Below are positions 1 to 7,925 of a stretch of DNA of 25,332 nt, piece after piece. The notes beneath the pieces were generated by a model. The model was given only the letters and a program-made list of their open reading frames with translations, did no database searches and was not told the origin of the DNA. Both the position numbers and the translations under genes were made by a program. This DNA is from CAJWPI01 sp964635015 (GTDB taxonomy: Bacteria; Pseudomonadota; Gammaproteobacteria; Magnimaribacterales; Magnimaribacteraceae), in the NCBI GenBank assembly GCA_964635015.1, contig CAZWMS010000024.1, positions 1 to 25,332 of the forward strand, written 5' to 3'. The first letter of the stretch is position 1; every line of letters begins with the position of its first letter.

Positions 1-96
1 GAACAACCGGTGCTACGGCAACGAGAACAACCGGTGCTACGGCAACGAGAACAACAGGTGCTACGGCAACGAGAACAACCGGTGCTACGGCAACAA
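1..96 (+). repeat. 24-bp tandem repeat, four in-frame copies
   Basis: Copies begin at 1, 25, 49 and 73; a degenerate fifth begins at 97. Each encodes the octapeptide TTGATATR. Copies 1 and 2 are identical; copy 3 differs at base 56 and copy 4 at base 95, and both changes leave threonine unchanged. The unit is about 58% GC, richer than the surroundings. As the unit is a multiple of three, copy-number change would lengthen or shorten the protein without shifting frame. The array may extend left of the window. Confidence 0.95.
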
Positions 97-2102
97 GAAC
101 AACTGGATCTACTGCTACCGCTACTACAACTAGTGGTGACTTGAGCTATGCAGGTTCAGGAGAATACACTTCTGCGCAAGCAGCATTTGAATCTGGTTCA
201 AGATTAACCTATTACGATTATATTGGAGCGATAGATGTAGCCGATGGAGCTGCACCAACTTTAACTGATGTTGCTAATACAGGTTTTGCTGGTTCAGGAG
301 ATACAGCTGCTGAGGTGCGTGAATTCACATACGTTATTCCTGATGCAGGACAAAGTTCACTTGATTCATATGACGATACTTCGCTTGTAGGTGACGATAT
401 TACAGATGCACAGACTGCAGACGGAACGGCTTTGTTTGTAAACCCAGATACAGGTGGAAATACTCCTGGCTATCAAGGTGAGTACGTTACTGCTGCTTTA
501 GGTGGTGGAACTACAAACTTGGGACAAGATGGATATGCTCCTCTGACAGGAACGTTACAAGATGCTTCTGGAACAATAGGTAGAAAATTAAGAGACAGTG
601 ACAGCATTCAGTTGGATGCCGATGGAAATCCTGTGACTTCAATGGAGGCATATGTTATCCCTCAAGGAACACCTCAGACTGATGGAACAGGAGGTTATAA
701 AGACCCTAACACAGACGGAGGCTCACCAGGTACAGCTGGAGCAGATCAAACAGATTATGTAGTGGGAGCCTACGGTTCCGGTACGGGGCAATTGGATGAC
801 AATTATGCCGGTGTATTGGCTTCAGGGACTTACACGAGTGATCCAGGTCAGGCGGGTCAAAATGGAGCTGTTGATGGTGATACCACTGCTGGACTTACTT
901 ACTCAGTTGCATATGTTATACCTCCAGAAACTTACGCAAACGGAATAGCTGTACCATTCAGAGATCCAAACACTATTGTCTCTGATACTGTTGGAGGTGG
1001 ATCTCCAGGTTCAAACCCTAGTACTGAAACTTATGTTAAAGGAGCTCCTGGAGGAGGAAATGAAACCCTTGGTAAAGGGGAAGGCTTAGTAGATGGTAAT
1101 CCTTCCAGTATCGTAGGAGGAACTATGAATCCAAGTTCTGATGATTACTCTGATGTTGGTTACTCTGAAGAATATGCAATCCCTTTTTCCGCCACAAATG
1201 ATTATGGAGATCCTAATTCAGGAGTGATAGGTCAAACCCTTGATGGAGGAGGAGCAGCGCCTGGGTATCAAGGAAGTTCTGTGGGTCAAGGTAGTGGAGT
1301 CGGTCTAGCCATTGCTGAAGGAGTAGGTTATTCCGAGTCTTATGTAATACCTTTCACTTCTGCTGATGGTCCTATAACTTTTGACCCTCTTACAGGTGTT
1401 GACAGTACAACGCCTGGTTACCTTGAAACTGCGTATGTAGATCCTAATACTGGTGGAGCGGCTCCCGGGTATCAAGGAAACTACGTAACGGGTGCTAGTG
1501 ATGGAAATGATGCTACAACTCAACCAAATGAGACCATGGGAGCTGTAGAAGCATATGAAATTGGAACACTATGGGATGGAACAGGGGATGGTTATGTTGA
1601 TCCTAATAATGCTGCAGATCAAACTGCTGTTAGAGGTTCTGGTCTCGGAGATACTGCTTTGATAGGTGATATAGGTTATGAAACATATGAGATTCCTTTA
1701 ACTATTACTGGAGAAGGTGATCAAGCACGAGTTGGTGATTATATAGATCCTAATACTGGTGGAGCGGCTCCAGGTTATGTAGGTGATTATGTCACAGGTG
1801 CAGTTGGATCAGGAAATGCTCCGAGTGGAGAAAGTAATGTTGGCAAAGGATACTCTGAAGACTACTTTATAAGTTCGTTGACAATGGTTGATCCTAATAC
1901 TGGTGGAAATGCCCCTGGTTACCAAGGTGAGTACGTGACTATCTCGGGAAATAGTGACCAAACAACTTTAGTGAATTTGACTGAAGAGTTCTTAGGAGAA
2001 AATACTGATGCCGGAAAGACAACAATTACAGAACCATCTACAACAACAAAGGCTACAATCGTAACTTCTGTTGCAACGAGATGTACAGCTAATTGTGACT
2101 AA
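1..2102 (+). CDS. Acidic repeat-rich, probably extracellular protein (C-terminal part; 5' end outside window)
   Basis: The reading frame (codons begin at base 3) is open from the left edge to the TAA at 2100-2102, giving 699 visible residues; a TTG at 141 is not a convincing start because the frame continues upstream without a stop. The first 32 residues are four copies of TTGATATR, then a Thr/Ser linker. The rest is rich in Gly, Asp, Thr, Ser and Tyr with only about 15 Lys/Arg in the last 653 residues, so the protein is strongly acidic. Two motifs recur: YxIP (bases 330, 651, 912, 1173, 1341, 1686, degenerate at 1554 and 1863) and DPNTGGxAPGYQGxYVTGA (best at 441, 1440, 1746, 1890). The only two cysteines are in the last six residues (CTANCD). 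No known domain is recognised. Composition suggests a secreted or surface repeat protein such as an adhesin or matrix component; this is inference. It converges on the polysaccharide-export genes. Confidence 0.75.
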   Translation, partial: TTGATATRTTGATATRTTGATATRTTGATATRTTGSTATATTTSGDLSYAGSGEYTSAQAAFESGSRLTYYDYIGAIDVADGAAPTLTDVANTGFAGSGDTAAEVREFTYVIPDAGQSSLDSYDDTSLVGDDITDAQTADGTALFVNPDTGGNTPGYQGEYVTAALGGGTTNLGQDGYAPLTGTLQDASGTIGRKLRDSDSIQLDADGNPVTSMEAYVIPQGTPQTDGTGGYKDPNTDGGSPGTAGADQTDYVVGAYGSGTGQLDDNYAGVLASGTYTSDPGQAGQNGAVDGDTTAGLTYSVAYVIPPETYANGIAVPFRDPNTIVSDTVGGGSPGSNPSTETYVKGAPGGGNETLGKGEGLVDGNPSSIVGGTMNPSSDDYSDVGYSEEYAIPFSATNDYGDPNSGVIGQTLDGGGAAPGYQGSSVGQGSGVGLAIAEGVGYSESYVIPFTSADGPITFDPLTGVDSTTPGYLETAYVDPNTGGAAPGYQGNYVTGASDGNDATTQPNETMGAVEAYEIGTLWDGTGDGYVDPNNAADQTAVRGSGLGDTALIGDIGYETYEIPLTITGEGDQARVGDYIDPNTGGAAPGYVGDYVTGAVGSGNAPSGESNVGKGYSEDYFISSLTMVDPNTGGNAPGYQGEYVTISGNSDQTTLVNLTEEFLGENTDAGKTTITEPSTTTKATIVTSVATRCTANCD
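441..1940 (+). repeat. Dispersed DPNTGG/PGYQG coding modules
   Basis: A 17-19 residue motif (DPNTGG, two residues, PGYQG, one residue, YVTGA) is clear at 441-497, 1440-1496, 1746-1802 and 1890-1940, with degenerate versions starting near 702, 963, 1209, 1383 and 1599. Bases 1438-1465 and 1744-1771 are identical over 28 nucleotides, which points to recent duplication or gene conversion inside the gene. Spacing between modules is irregular (about 40 to 110 residues), so this is not a simple tandem array. Confidence 0.8.
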
Positions 2103-2122
2103 AAGGAAAAGCTAAGACAGAT

Positions 2123-2151
2123 AAAAAACCCGCCAACAGGCGGGTTTTTTT
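2123..2151. terminator. Bidirectional rho-independent terminator
   Basis: A six-base-pair GC stem (CCCGCC at 2129-2134, GGCGGG at 2139-2144) with an ACA-type four-base loop is flanked by six A on the left and seven T on the right. The symmetry gives a U-tract on both strands, so it can end both the repeat-protein transcript arriving from the left and the export operon arriving from the right. Confidence 0.92.
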
Positions 2152-2170
2152 ATTTAAATTAATTTATTGT

Positions 2171-2953
2171 TTATATAGATGGAGCTTTGGTAATCTCTAA
2201 GGAAATAGCAGGAACATTGGGAGCTATCTGTTGTAAACTTTTCCATACAAATCCAGTTTTTGGGTCAACCCAGTATAAATTCTCATGTTTCCATTTTATC
2301 CTTTTATTTTCTACAACCTCTTTAATTAGAATAACCTTATATTCTCTATCTAATATTTGAATACTTTCTTCTTCACTTTCTAGCTTGGTGTAAACCCGAA
2401 CAGTCAATCCCTTGACCATAGGATTGTCCAAACTAATAACTCTAGTTGAATAGAAAAATATTTCTTTTTCAAATGTGATGAGTTCATGAAAGGAAACATT
2501 TCCTTTGATGATGTCAAGAAAAGAGATATCGCCACTTGTTTTTTTATGAGAAATAGATCCTTTAATTAGCTTTTCAAATTCTGGATCATTGTCATAATAA
2601 TAATCTACAAGATTATTATTTAATCTCGAAGTTCTTATTATTCTGCCTTTTTTAATTTTAACTAATACTGAGTCTTTACTAACATATGAATAATTATCAT
2701 CTCTTTTCTCTTGGAGAATCATAAGTCCTGCAGGACCTTTGCCTATTTTGATTCTCAATGAAGCGTACGGAATGCCCTCCACCATTTCTCTTGTGATAGG
2801 ATAATCCGGGTATCCTAATAGAACCTTAGTAAAGGAATTTACCCAGATATTAGATTTAAACCAATCACTTACTGGGTTAATAATAGAGTTCTGTTTAGCT
2901 CCACATGAAGATAATAAAATTACTAAAATAAATAAAGTTATTAATGTTTTCAC
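2171..2953 (-). CDS. YjbF/GfcB-like outer-membrane lipoprotein
   Basis: 260 residues with a lipoprotein signal peptide: hydrophobic residues 4-14, lipobox LSSC, acylated Cys17, followed by Gly, which suggests outer-membrane sorting. The C-terminal half carries features of the YjbF/GfcB (group 4 capsule lipoprotein) family: a GLTVRVYTKLE stretch, an NLYWVDPKTGFVWKSLQ segment and a QxxPNVPxISLEI ending. These lipoproteins belong to exopolysaccharide or capsule secretion loci (yjbEFGH, gfcABCDE); their exact biochemical role is unsettled. The start is GTG at 2953, six bases after the stop of the YjbH-like gene, so it is the last gene of a three-gene operon ending at the terminator at 2123-2151. 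Confidence 0.8.
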   Translation of the reverse strand: MKTLITLFILVILLSSCGAKQNSIINPVSDWFKSNIWVNSFTKVLLGYPDYPITREMVEGIPYASLRIKIGKGPAGLMILQEKRDDNYSYVSKDSVLVKIKKGRIIRTSRLNNNLVDYYYDNDPEFEKLIKGSISHKKTSGDISFLDIIKGNVSFHELITFEKEIFFYSTRVISLDNPMVKGLTVRVYTKLESEEESIQILDREYKVILIKEVVENKRIKWKHENLYWVDPKTGFVWKSLQQIAPNVPAISLEITKAPSI

Positions 2954-2959
2954 TTTTAA

Positions 2960-5143
2960 CTAGTCTAAGATGTCTTCCCAATCTCTTTCAATTTCATATT
3001 TAGCAGTATTTCCTGTAATAGCATACAAAGAATGATGCTGAACTAAAAGTGCTCCCCCATCTCTAGTTAAGGGGTGAATACCAAAGAAAACTTGTCCAGT
3101 GGTAAATCTGGTGAAAAATAAATCGTGTGGAATTTGAAAATAAATACCTTTATCAAAGCCTCCTTCCCCAAATTCTTCTGCAGTGGCATCTGTTCTGGTA
3201 AAGAAGAATCCCAATCGAAGACCAGTTTTAAATCTTCTTGAAACATCTAAGGTCGCTCCACGGTCTCCTGCAAGAAATTTACCAGCCATTACTTGTGCTA
3301 TTACTCCCTGTTTTGGAAATTCTTTGTAAATCTCTACATGACCAGTCTCTGTTTCATACTCCGAATTTTGAGTATTTATAGATTTGCCTTTAAGAAAACC
3401 AAACTTTTGTTTATAGTCCCTCTGCTTTACTCTGTGAAGAGCAAGTCCTACTGCCCAGGTCTTATTGAAAGGACGGTATAGAATTTCTCCCCCAACACCC
3501 CCGAACATCTCTTCCAATAATCCCGCATCTAATCTAGCATAAATATCTCTATAAGGTGAAAAGATATAATCCAGCTTCATTCGCATAATATTATTTTTAC
3601 CTTCTTTTAAATATTCTTGTATATCACTTCTTACATGTGGAAGAGTGCTGTCACTAGGAGTCTTTAAAAGATCAAAATTTTGCCAAAGGTTCAATCCTAT
3701 GACTGTATTAAGTTCAAGGCCTCTCATAAATTTAATAGTATTATTTATCCTTATCCATAGTTGACCTAAATAAAATGCCTCAGGTCCCCCAATCATATTT
3801 CTGACAGCTGGTGCAATATTGGTTCTAATTTCAGGAAATTTTACAGTAGGTTGGAATTCTGCTGATTTATAGTGTTGATTCATAGGGGATTGGATGACAG
3901 CATTTCTATATATCTCGGCAGTGCTACCCTCTGCATTTGCAGCATTATGAAAATCATCTTTTCTGACTGTAACGCTACTTAATTCTATATCTGCATTCAT
4001 AGTGTTTACTGTTATGTATTTGATTTGACTAGGAGCTAATAAAGCTGCAACTCGAATAGATCTTCCTATGGCCCTAGGCTGACTCCTAAATTTGGCTTGG
4101 TTTACTGTAAGAGTAAGTTCATCCTCCCCCATAGAGATAGCTTGTGTATATATTTTAGCTACTGCCAAGTTAGCATTTATTGAACCAAAAAGGAGTTCCC
4201 TGTCTCTTAGTAGTCTATTTTTATTTTTCTCACTAGGAGGGGTTAGTCTAATAGGGGGATCTATTTTAGGTACAATAGAGCCCGTTCCAAAGTCCCCTTT
4301 GATAAAAAAACTAAAATGGAAATTTCTGCCTCCTTTATACCCAATGCTGTATTCAATCATATCGTTAACTCCCGATGCTAAACTTACGTTATAGGGTTTA
4401 GTCACCCAGGGTTCATCTACTAAATTAGAGGTATCATATTCTGCTTTTAGTCTCCAACCTCTAAAAGGAAGTGAGTATTCAAAACCTCCAAATAACGATA
4501 CTTGACGCCCTGAAAACCAGGCATCATAGGCGAAGTCACCTCCAACTCCCTGTTCATATCCTCTGGATGAGAATTGATCTGATACCCTTATAAGAGGGTT
4601 GGAATAATGACCTTTTCCTGATAGAGAACCCCATCCCATACCTAAAGTAGCATCAAGGTTCCAAAATCTTTTAGATGCGACTAGGTATTCACCCGCAAAC
4701 AGACCTGTTCCAGCTAAATCTCTCAGCCCCAATGCTATGTCAGGCAAGTATTTAGACTCTTTTAATAGTTTAAACTTGAAATCAAAACTTTTGTCCTTAA
4801 GAGTTTGATTCCCACTAAAACTTGGAATATCACTATATAATCGATTCTTAACCTCCGTATATCTGTAGACAGCTTCCATCCAGGGAAAAGGAGTTGCTGC
4901 AAGAGCAGTTACCTCGTATGGCCAAGAGGAGGTTACCCCTAATCTCAGATTACCTTCTTTAGGAAATCTTGCCGTGGGAACTTCTATGAGCCCTATACCT
5001 CCATACCTTCCAGAAGTTGGACCAACATCTTTAGGAAGATAATCATAAATTGATGAATAAGCATAAGGAGAGGACAACAAGAAAAGAAGAAGAATACTTC
5101 TTTTCAAGAAACCAAAGGGTACAAAAAATTTTGTTTTAGTCAT
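2960..5143 (-). CDS. YjbH/GfcD-like exopolysaccharide outer-membrane beta-barrel protein (DUF940)
   Basis: 727 residues with a signal peptide (basic start, hydrophobic run near residues 16-24, likely cleavage after YAYS). The mature N-terminus with GGIGLIEVPTARFPKEGNLR is the hallmark of the YjbH/GfcD (DUF940) family, and the rest is full of alternating aromatic/polar strands typical of a barrel. A more soluble middle part (about residues 290-440) lies between barrel-like halves, as expected for the two-barrel architecture predicted for this family. It probably forms or assists the outer-membrane exit path for a polysaccharide. Its ATG lies inside the last codons of the upstream SLBB gene (eight-base overlap), which implies translational coupling and joint function. 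Confidence 0.85.
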   Translation of the reverse strand: MTKTKFFVPFGFLKRSILLLFLLSSPYAYSSIYDYLPKDVGPTSGRYGGIGLIEVPTARFPKEGNLRLGVTSSWPYEVTALAATPFPWMEAVYRYTEVKNRLYSDIPSFSGNQTLKDKSFDFKFKLLKESKYLPDIALGLRDLAGTGLFAGEYLVASKRFWNLDATLGMGWGSLSGKGHYSNPLIRVSDQFSSRGYEQGVGGDFAYDAWFSGRQVSLFGGFEYSLPFRGWRLKAEYDTSNLVDEPWVTKPYNVSLASGVNDMIEYSIGYKGGRNFHFSFFIKGDFGTGSIVPKIDPPIRLTPPSEKNKNRLLRDRELLFGSINANLAVAKIYTQAISMGEDELTLTVNQAKFRSQPRAIGRSIRVAALLAPSQIKYITVNTMNADIELSSVTVRKDDFHNAANAEGSTAEIYRNAVIQSPMNQHYKSAEFQPTVKFPEIRTNIAPAVRNMIGGPEAFYLGQLWIRINNTIKFMRGLELNTVIGLNLWQNFDLLKTPSDSTLPHVRSDIQEYLKEGKNNIMRMKLDYIFSPYRDIYARLDAGLLEEMFGGVGGEILYRPFNKTWAVGLALHRVKQRDYKQKFGFLKGKSINTQNSEYETETGHVEIYKEFPKQGVIAQVMAGKFLAGDRGATLDVSRRFKTGLRLGFFFTRTDATAEEFGEGGFDKGIYFQIPHDLFFTRFTTGQVFFGIHPLTRDGGALLVQHHSLYAITGNTAKYEIERDWEDILD

Positions 5144-6959
5144 TTATAGCAGCTAGTGCTGCCGCTGAAGTAGCTAGGTTGGCAAATATTGGCGTTAGAG
5201 TCTCAGTTATAATTAACCAATCAAAAGGTTTAGTTTGCCTTGGAATAACTATTGTAGATCCAGGGGCTATAAATTCCTTTCCAAACCTCCATATCCCACC
5301 TTTTAAAGACCTTGCTTGACCATCAGGCAAAATAATAAAAATTTTACCCTTATCAGCACTAGACCTAAATCCCCCTGTTTGCTTAATGTATTGTGTAGAG
5401 GAGTGTCCAGATTTATATGGGACAGTTGCTGGTGAATATATGTCGCCAACAACGGTTACTGAGTGAGATCTTATAGGTATATGTATTCTGTCTCCATCTT
5501 CCATGTAGATATCTTTTTCTGGATCAGATTCAATATTTACTGGATCCACATCAACTACGAGTCTTCCAGGTGATTTTGTATTTCTTAGTCTCCAAATTAA
5601 TTCACTTGCAACCTTTATATCTCCTTGAACCTGTCCAGTAGCCATTGCTGCAGCCATTGCTGTTTCCATATCTTCCGCTGTTCTTTTAAAAGAAGCATTT
5701 TGCATTTCTGCCACTGTTTCTCTGGTCAAGACTGCTCCGTAAAGATATGCGCTATCTGTGAATCCACCTGTCCTTTGTAGTAAACTAGATAACTTCTCAC
5801 CATTTTTAACGCTGTAGACTCCCGGGTATTTAAATTGGCCAGACAAAGTGACATTTATTTCATCCATCGCGGTCATCCCGGGAATATTTACAATATCTCC
5901 ATCACGCAATAGTAAATCACCTTCTTTTAAAGCATTTATTTTTATTATCTCCCTTACACCCAAATCTTTATTTAATCTATTTATCTCAGTACCTGCAGGC
6001 AGTGATTCAGATTTGAAGCCTCCGGCTAGCTCAATAAGGTCAGATAATGTCTCATTCTCTTTTAATTCAAAAAGAGATGAGCGCCTGACATTTCCTTGCA
6101 TCCTAACAGTTTTTTTAAGTACAGGTATAAATATGGCATCCCCAGGCTGCAACCTAATATCCTGACTTGTATCCCCTTTAAGAAGAAGATCGTACAAGTC
6201 ATAGGTGTGGACAGTTTTGCCTTTTCTCTTGAGTTGTATATTTCTGAGCGAGCCTATATCACTTACTCCCCCACTAACAAATAAAGCATTGGAAATGGTT
6301 GCTAAAGAACTAACAAGGTAGGAACCAGGTGTATATGCTGCTCCTAGCATGAAAATTCTTACAGACCTTAGTTCTTTTAAAGTAACTACAGCATCAGCTC
6401 CTAAAATTTGACTAGCTACTTCTCCAGAAATTATTTTTCTTGCTTGATCTAAAGTGAGGCCTACAAGTCCAATAGGTTCACCTAAACCTGGAACAGTTAT
6501 AGAGCCATTTCTATTTACTAGAACATCACTAGAGCCTGTTGAAGAACTAGTTCCTCCGTGAACTCTTATGGACAGAACATCTCCTGGCCCCAAATAGTAA
6601 TCTGAAGGTATTGGTATTTCTGTTGCAGGTGCAAAAGTAGTTGGTGAAGCAGAAAATAGATCATACCCAAATATCCAATTTCTAGATTTTTTTTCAAATC
6701 TAGTTCTGTCAGCTTCGGTTTCTAATCTTTGTTCAGGTCTTGGAACCAGAGTATTTATTTCTTGAAGGCTTTCTTCTATTTCCATAGCCAGCCTTTGCTG
6801 CTCTGCCATCTTAGCCCTAATGGAAACAGCTTGATCTACTGGAATTCCCTCTAACATCTCGTCCATACCTTCAGGCATTTCTGGTGCAGAATAAGAAAAA
6901 GGAGACAACAGCAGAACCGCAGAGAAAAACGTTACAATAAACTTATTTAGATACATCAT
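5136..6959 (-). CDS. Wza-like polysaccharide export protein with multiple SLBB domains
   Basis: About 607 residues. A signal peptide ends near SPFSYSA; there is no lipobox cysteine, unlike E. coli Wza. A short coiled-coil-like stretch (about residues 40-75) is followed by a polysaccharide-export domain (about 118-198; YYLGPGDVLSIRVHGG) and then roughly four SLBB-type units (about 200-280, 283-360, 370-495 with an Ala/Met-rich insertion, 500-575). The extreme C-terminus (about 580-605) is an apolar helix, comparable to the helix that forms Wza's outer-membrane pore. At about 1.6 times Wza's length it resembles the larger export proteins of Vibrio-type loci. The frame opens at a TTG at 6965, but ATG at 6959 or 6956 is more likely. 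It leads the operon with the YjbH- and YjbF-like genes; no synthesis genes are in view. Confidence 0.85.
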   Translation of the reverse strand: MMYLNKFIVTFFSAVLLLSPFSYSAPEMPEGMDEMLEGIPVDQAVSIRAKMAEQQRLAMEIEESLQEINTLVPRPEQRLETEADRTRFEKKSRNWIFGYDLFSASPTTFAPATEIPIPSDYYLGPGDVLSIRVHGGTSSSTGSSDVLVNRNGSITVPGLGEPIGLVGLTLDQARKIISGEVASQILGADAVVTLKELRSVRIFMLGAAYTPGSYLVSSLATISNALFVSGGVSDIGSLRNIQLKRKGKTVHTYDLYDLLLKGDTSQDIRLQPGDAIFIPVLKKTVRMQGNVRRSSLFELKENETLSDLIELAGGFKSESLPAGTEINRLNKDLGVREIIKINALKEGDLLLRDGDIVNIPGMTAMDEINVTLSGQFKYPGVYSVKNGEKLSSLLQRTGGFTDSAYLYGAVLTRETVAEMQNASFKRTAEDMETAMAAAMATGQVQGDIKVASELIWRLRNTKSPGRLVVDVDPVNIESDPEKDIYMEDGDRIHIPIRSHSVTVVGDIYSPATVPYKSGHSSTQYIKQTGGFRSSADKGKIFIILPDGQARSLKGGIWRFGKEFIAPGSTIVIPRQTKPFDWLIITETLTPIFANLATSAAALAAIND

Positions 6960-6974
6960 AACCAATATTTATCA

Positions 6975-7003
6975 GTTTTAGTTGGGCGGAACCTGCAATT
7001 CAA
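6975..7003 (-). promoter_or_regulatory. Possible promoter of the export operon
   Basis: On the minus strand, TTGAAT (6998-7003) and TAAAAC (6975-6980) are separated by 17 bases, in the 75-base gap between nadK and the SLBB gene. Both boxes are imperfect and the predicted leader is only about ten bases. The operon could instead be read through from nadK, as I see no terminator in the gap. Confidence 0.25.
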
Positions 7004-7034
7004 CATCATTTTACAAAAATTCTCAAGATTTAGC

Positions 7035-7925
7035 TTAATTGACTATAGACTTACCCCAGCCCAACTTACTCCTACACCCAAAGAAATAGTCATTGTTAAG
7101 AGGATGAACAAGAGTTACCTGCTTTTCTGATTTATGGATAGAAATTTCAGATCCTTCTTGTACGGGCATATTGTTTTGACCATCAAAACTTAATTCAGAT
7201 TTTTGCTTTCCATTTATTTTGGTTAGAATAATTCTTATTGTTTTATTATCATCTATGAGAATAGGGGTTGTATTTAGACTATGTGGGAACATAGGCATAA
7301 TGCCTATAATATCGAGGTCTGGATGGATTAATGGACCTCCCCCCGAAAGAGAATAAGCTGTAGAGCCTGTTGAGGTGAAAACTATTAAACCATCAGCTCT
7401 TTGCTTATACACAAGATTATTTTCAACATATACATCAAATTCTATCATTCTCGCTATGGCTCCAGAATGCATAACAACTTCATTTAATGATCTATGGTTC
7501 AGGATTTCAGAATTGAGCTTTGTTTCAAGAAAAAATCTCTTGTCTAAATTGAATTTTCCTTTAAGAATATTACATAAGTGAGACTCTAGCTCCTCTGGAG
7601 CTATATCGGTTAAAAAGCCCAAGCTTCCTAAATTGACCCCAAGAATTGGAATACCTTTAATTCCAAATTCTTTGGCATTATTAATCATTGTCCCATCTCC
7701 CCCTACAGAAATTAGGAGATCACAATTTGTAATTATTTTTTTTGAGGAACATGAGTATTTAGAGAATTGAGAAGAGTATTTAGCTAATTTTCCTTCTATA
7801 TAGATTTCTCTATTCTCTTTTTCTAATATTTTTATAATTAGGTCTATTATTTCTACATTTTTTTTAGATCCTAGCAATCCAGATAAGCCTATTTTTTGCA
7901 TCGACTTTTTCATATTTTTTACCAT
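7035..7925 (-). CDS. nadK: NAD kinase
   Basis: 296 residues, the usual length. It phosphorylates NAD+ to NADP+ in the cytosol with ATP. Diagnostic motifs are GGDGTM (residues 75-80, nucleotide-binding Asp), GVNLGSLGFLTD just after, the NEVV motif, and ADGLIVFTSTGSTAYSLSGG with the substrate-binding segment, followed by MPMFPHSL. The ATG at 7925 overlaps the end of the transporter gene by seven bases, so the two are co-transcribed and probably coupled. ATG codons at residues 5 and 9 are alternatives; the AGGA upstream is better spaced for residue 5 (7913), and family alignment would place the protein start near MxKIGLSG. Confidence 0.93.
   Translation of the reverse strand: MVKNMKKSMQKIGLSGLLGSKKNVEIIDLIIKILEKENREIYIEGKLAKYSSQFSKYSCSSKKIITNCDLLISVGGDGTMINNAKEFGIKGIPILGVNLGSLGFLTDIAPEELESHLCNILKGKFNLDKRFFLETKLNSEILNHRSLNEVVMHSGAIARMIEFDVYVENNLVYKQRADGLIVFTSTGSTAYSLSGGGPLIHPDLDIIGIMPMFPHSLNTTPILIDDNKTIRIILTKINGKQKSELSFDGQNNMPVQEGSEISIHKSEKQVTLVHPLNNDYFFGCRSKLGWGKSIVN

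Noticed and set aside
1..96. Tandem repeat as a CRISPR array
   Set aside because: Copies abut without spacers, are 24 bases long and encode an in-frame octapeptide that continues into a long open frame.
141..143. TTG as the start of the repeat protein
   Set aside because: The frame is open without a stop to the left edge and the repeats upstream share the same frame, so the TTG is internal.
1305..1523. Minus-strand open frame inside the repeat protein
   Set aside because: It is antisense to a clear coding frame, has no family resemblance and reflects the repetitive codon pattern.
4092..4394. Plus-strand 100-codon frame inside the YjbH-like gene
   Set aside because: Antisense shadow of a well-supported gene; no ribosome site or recognisable protein.
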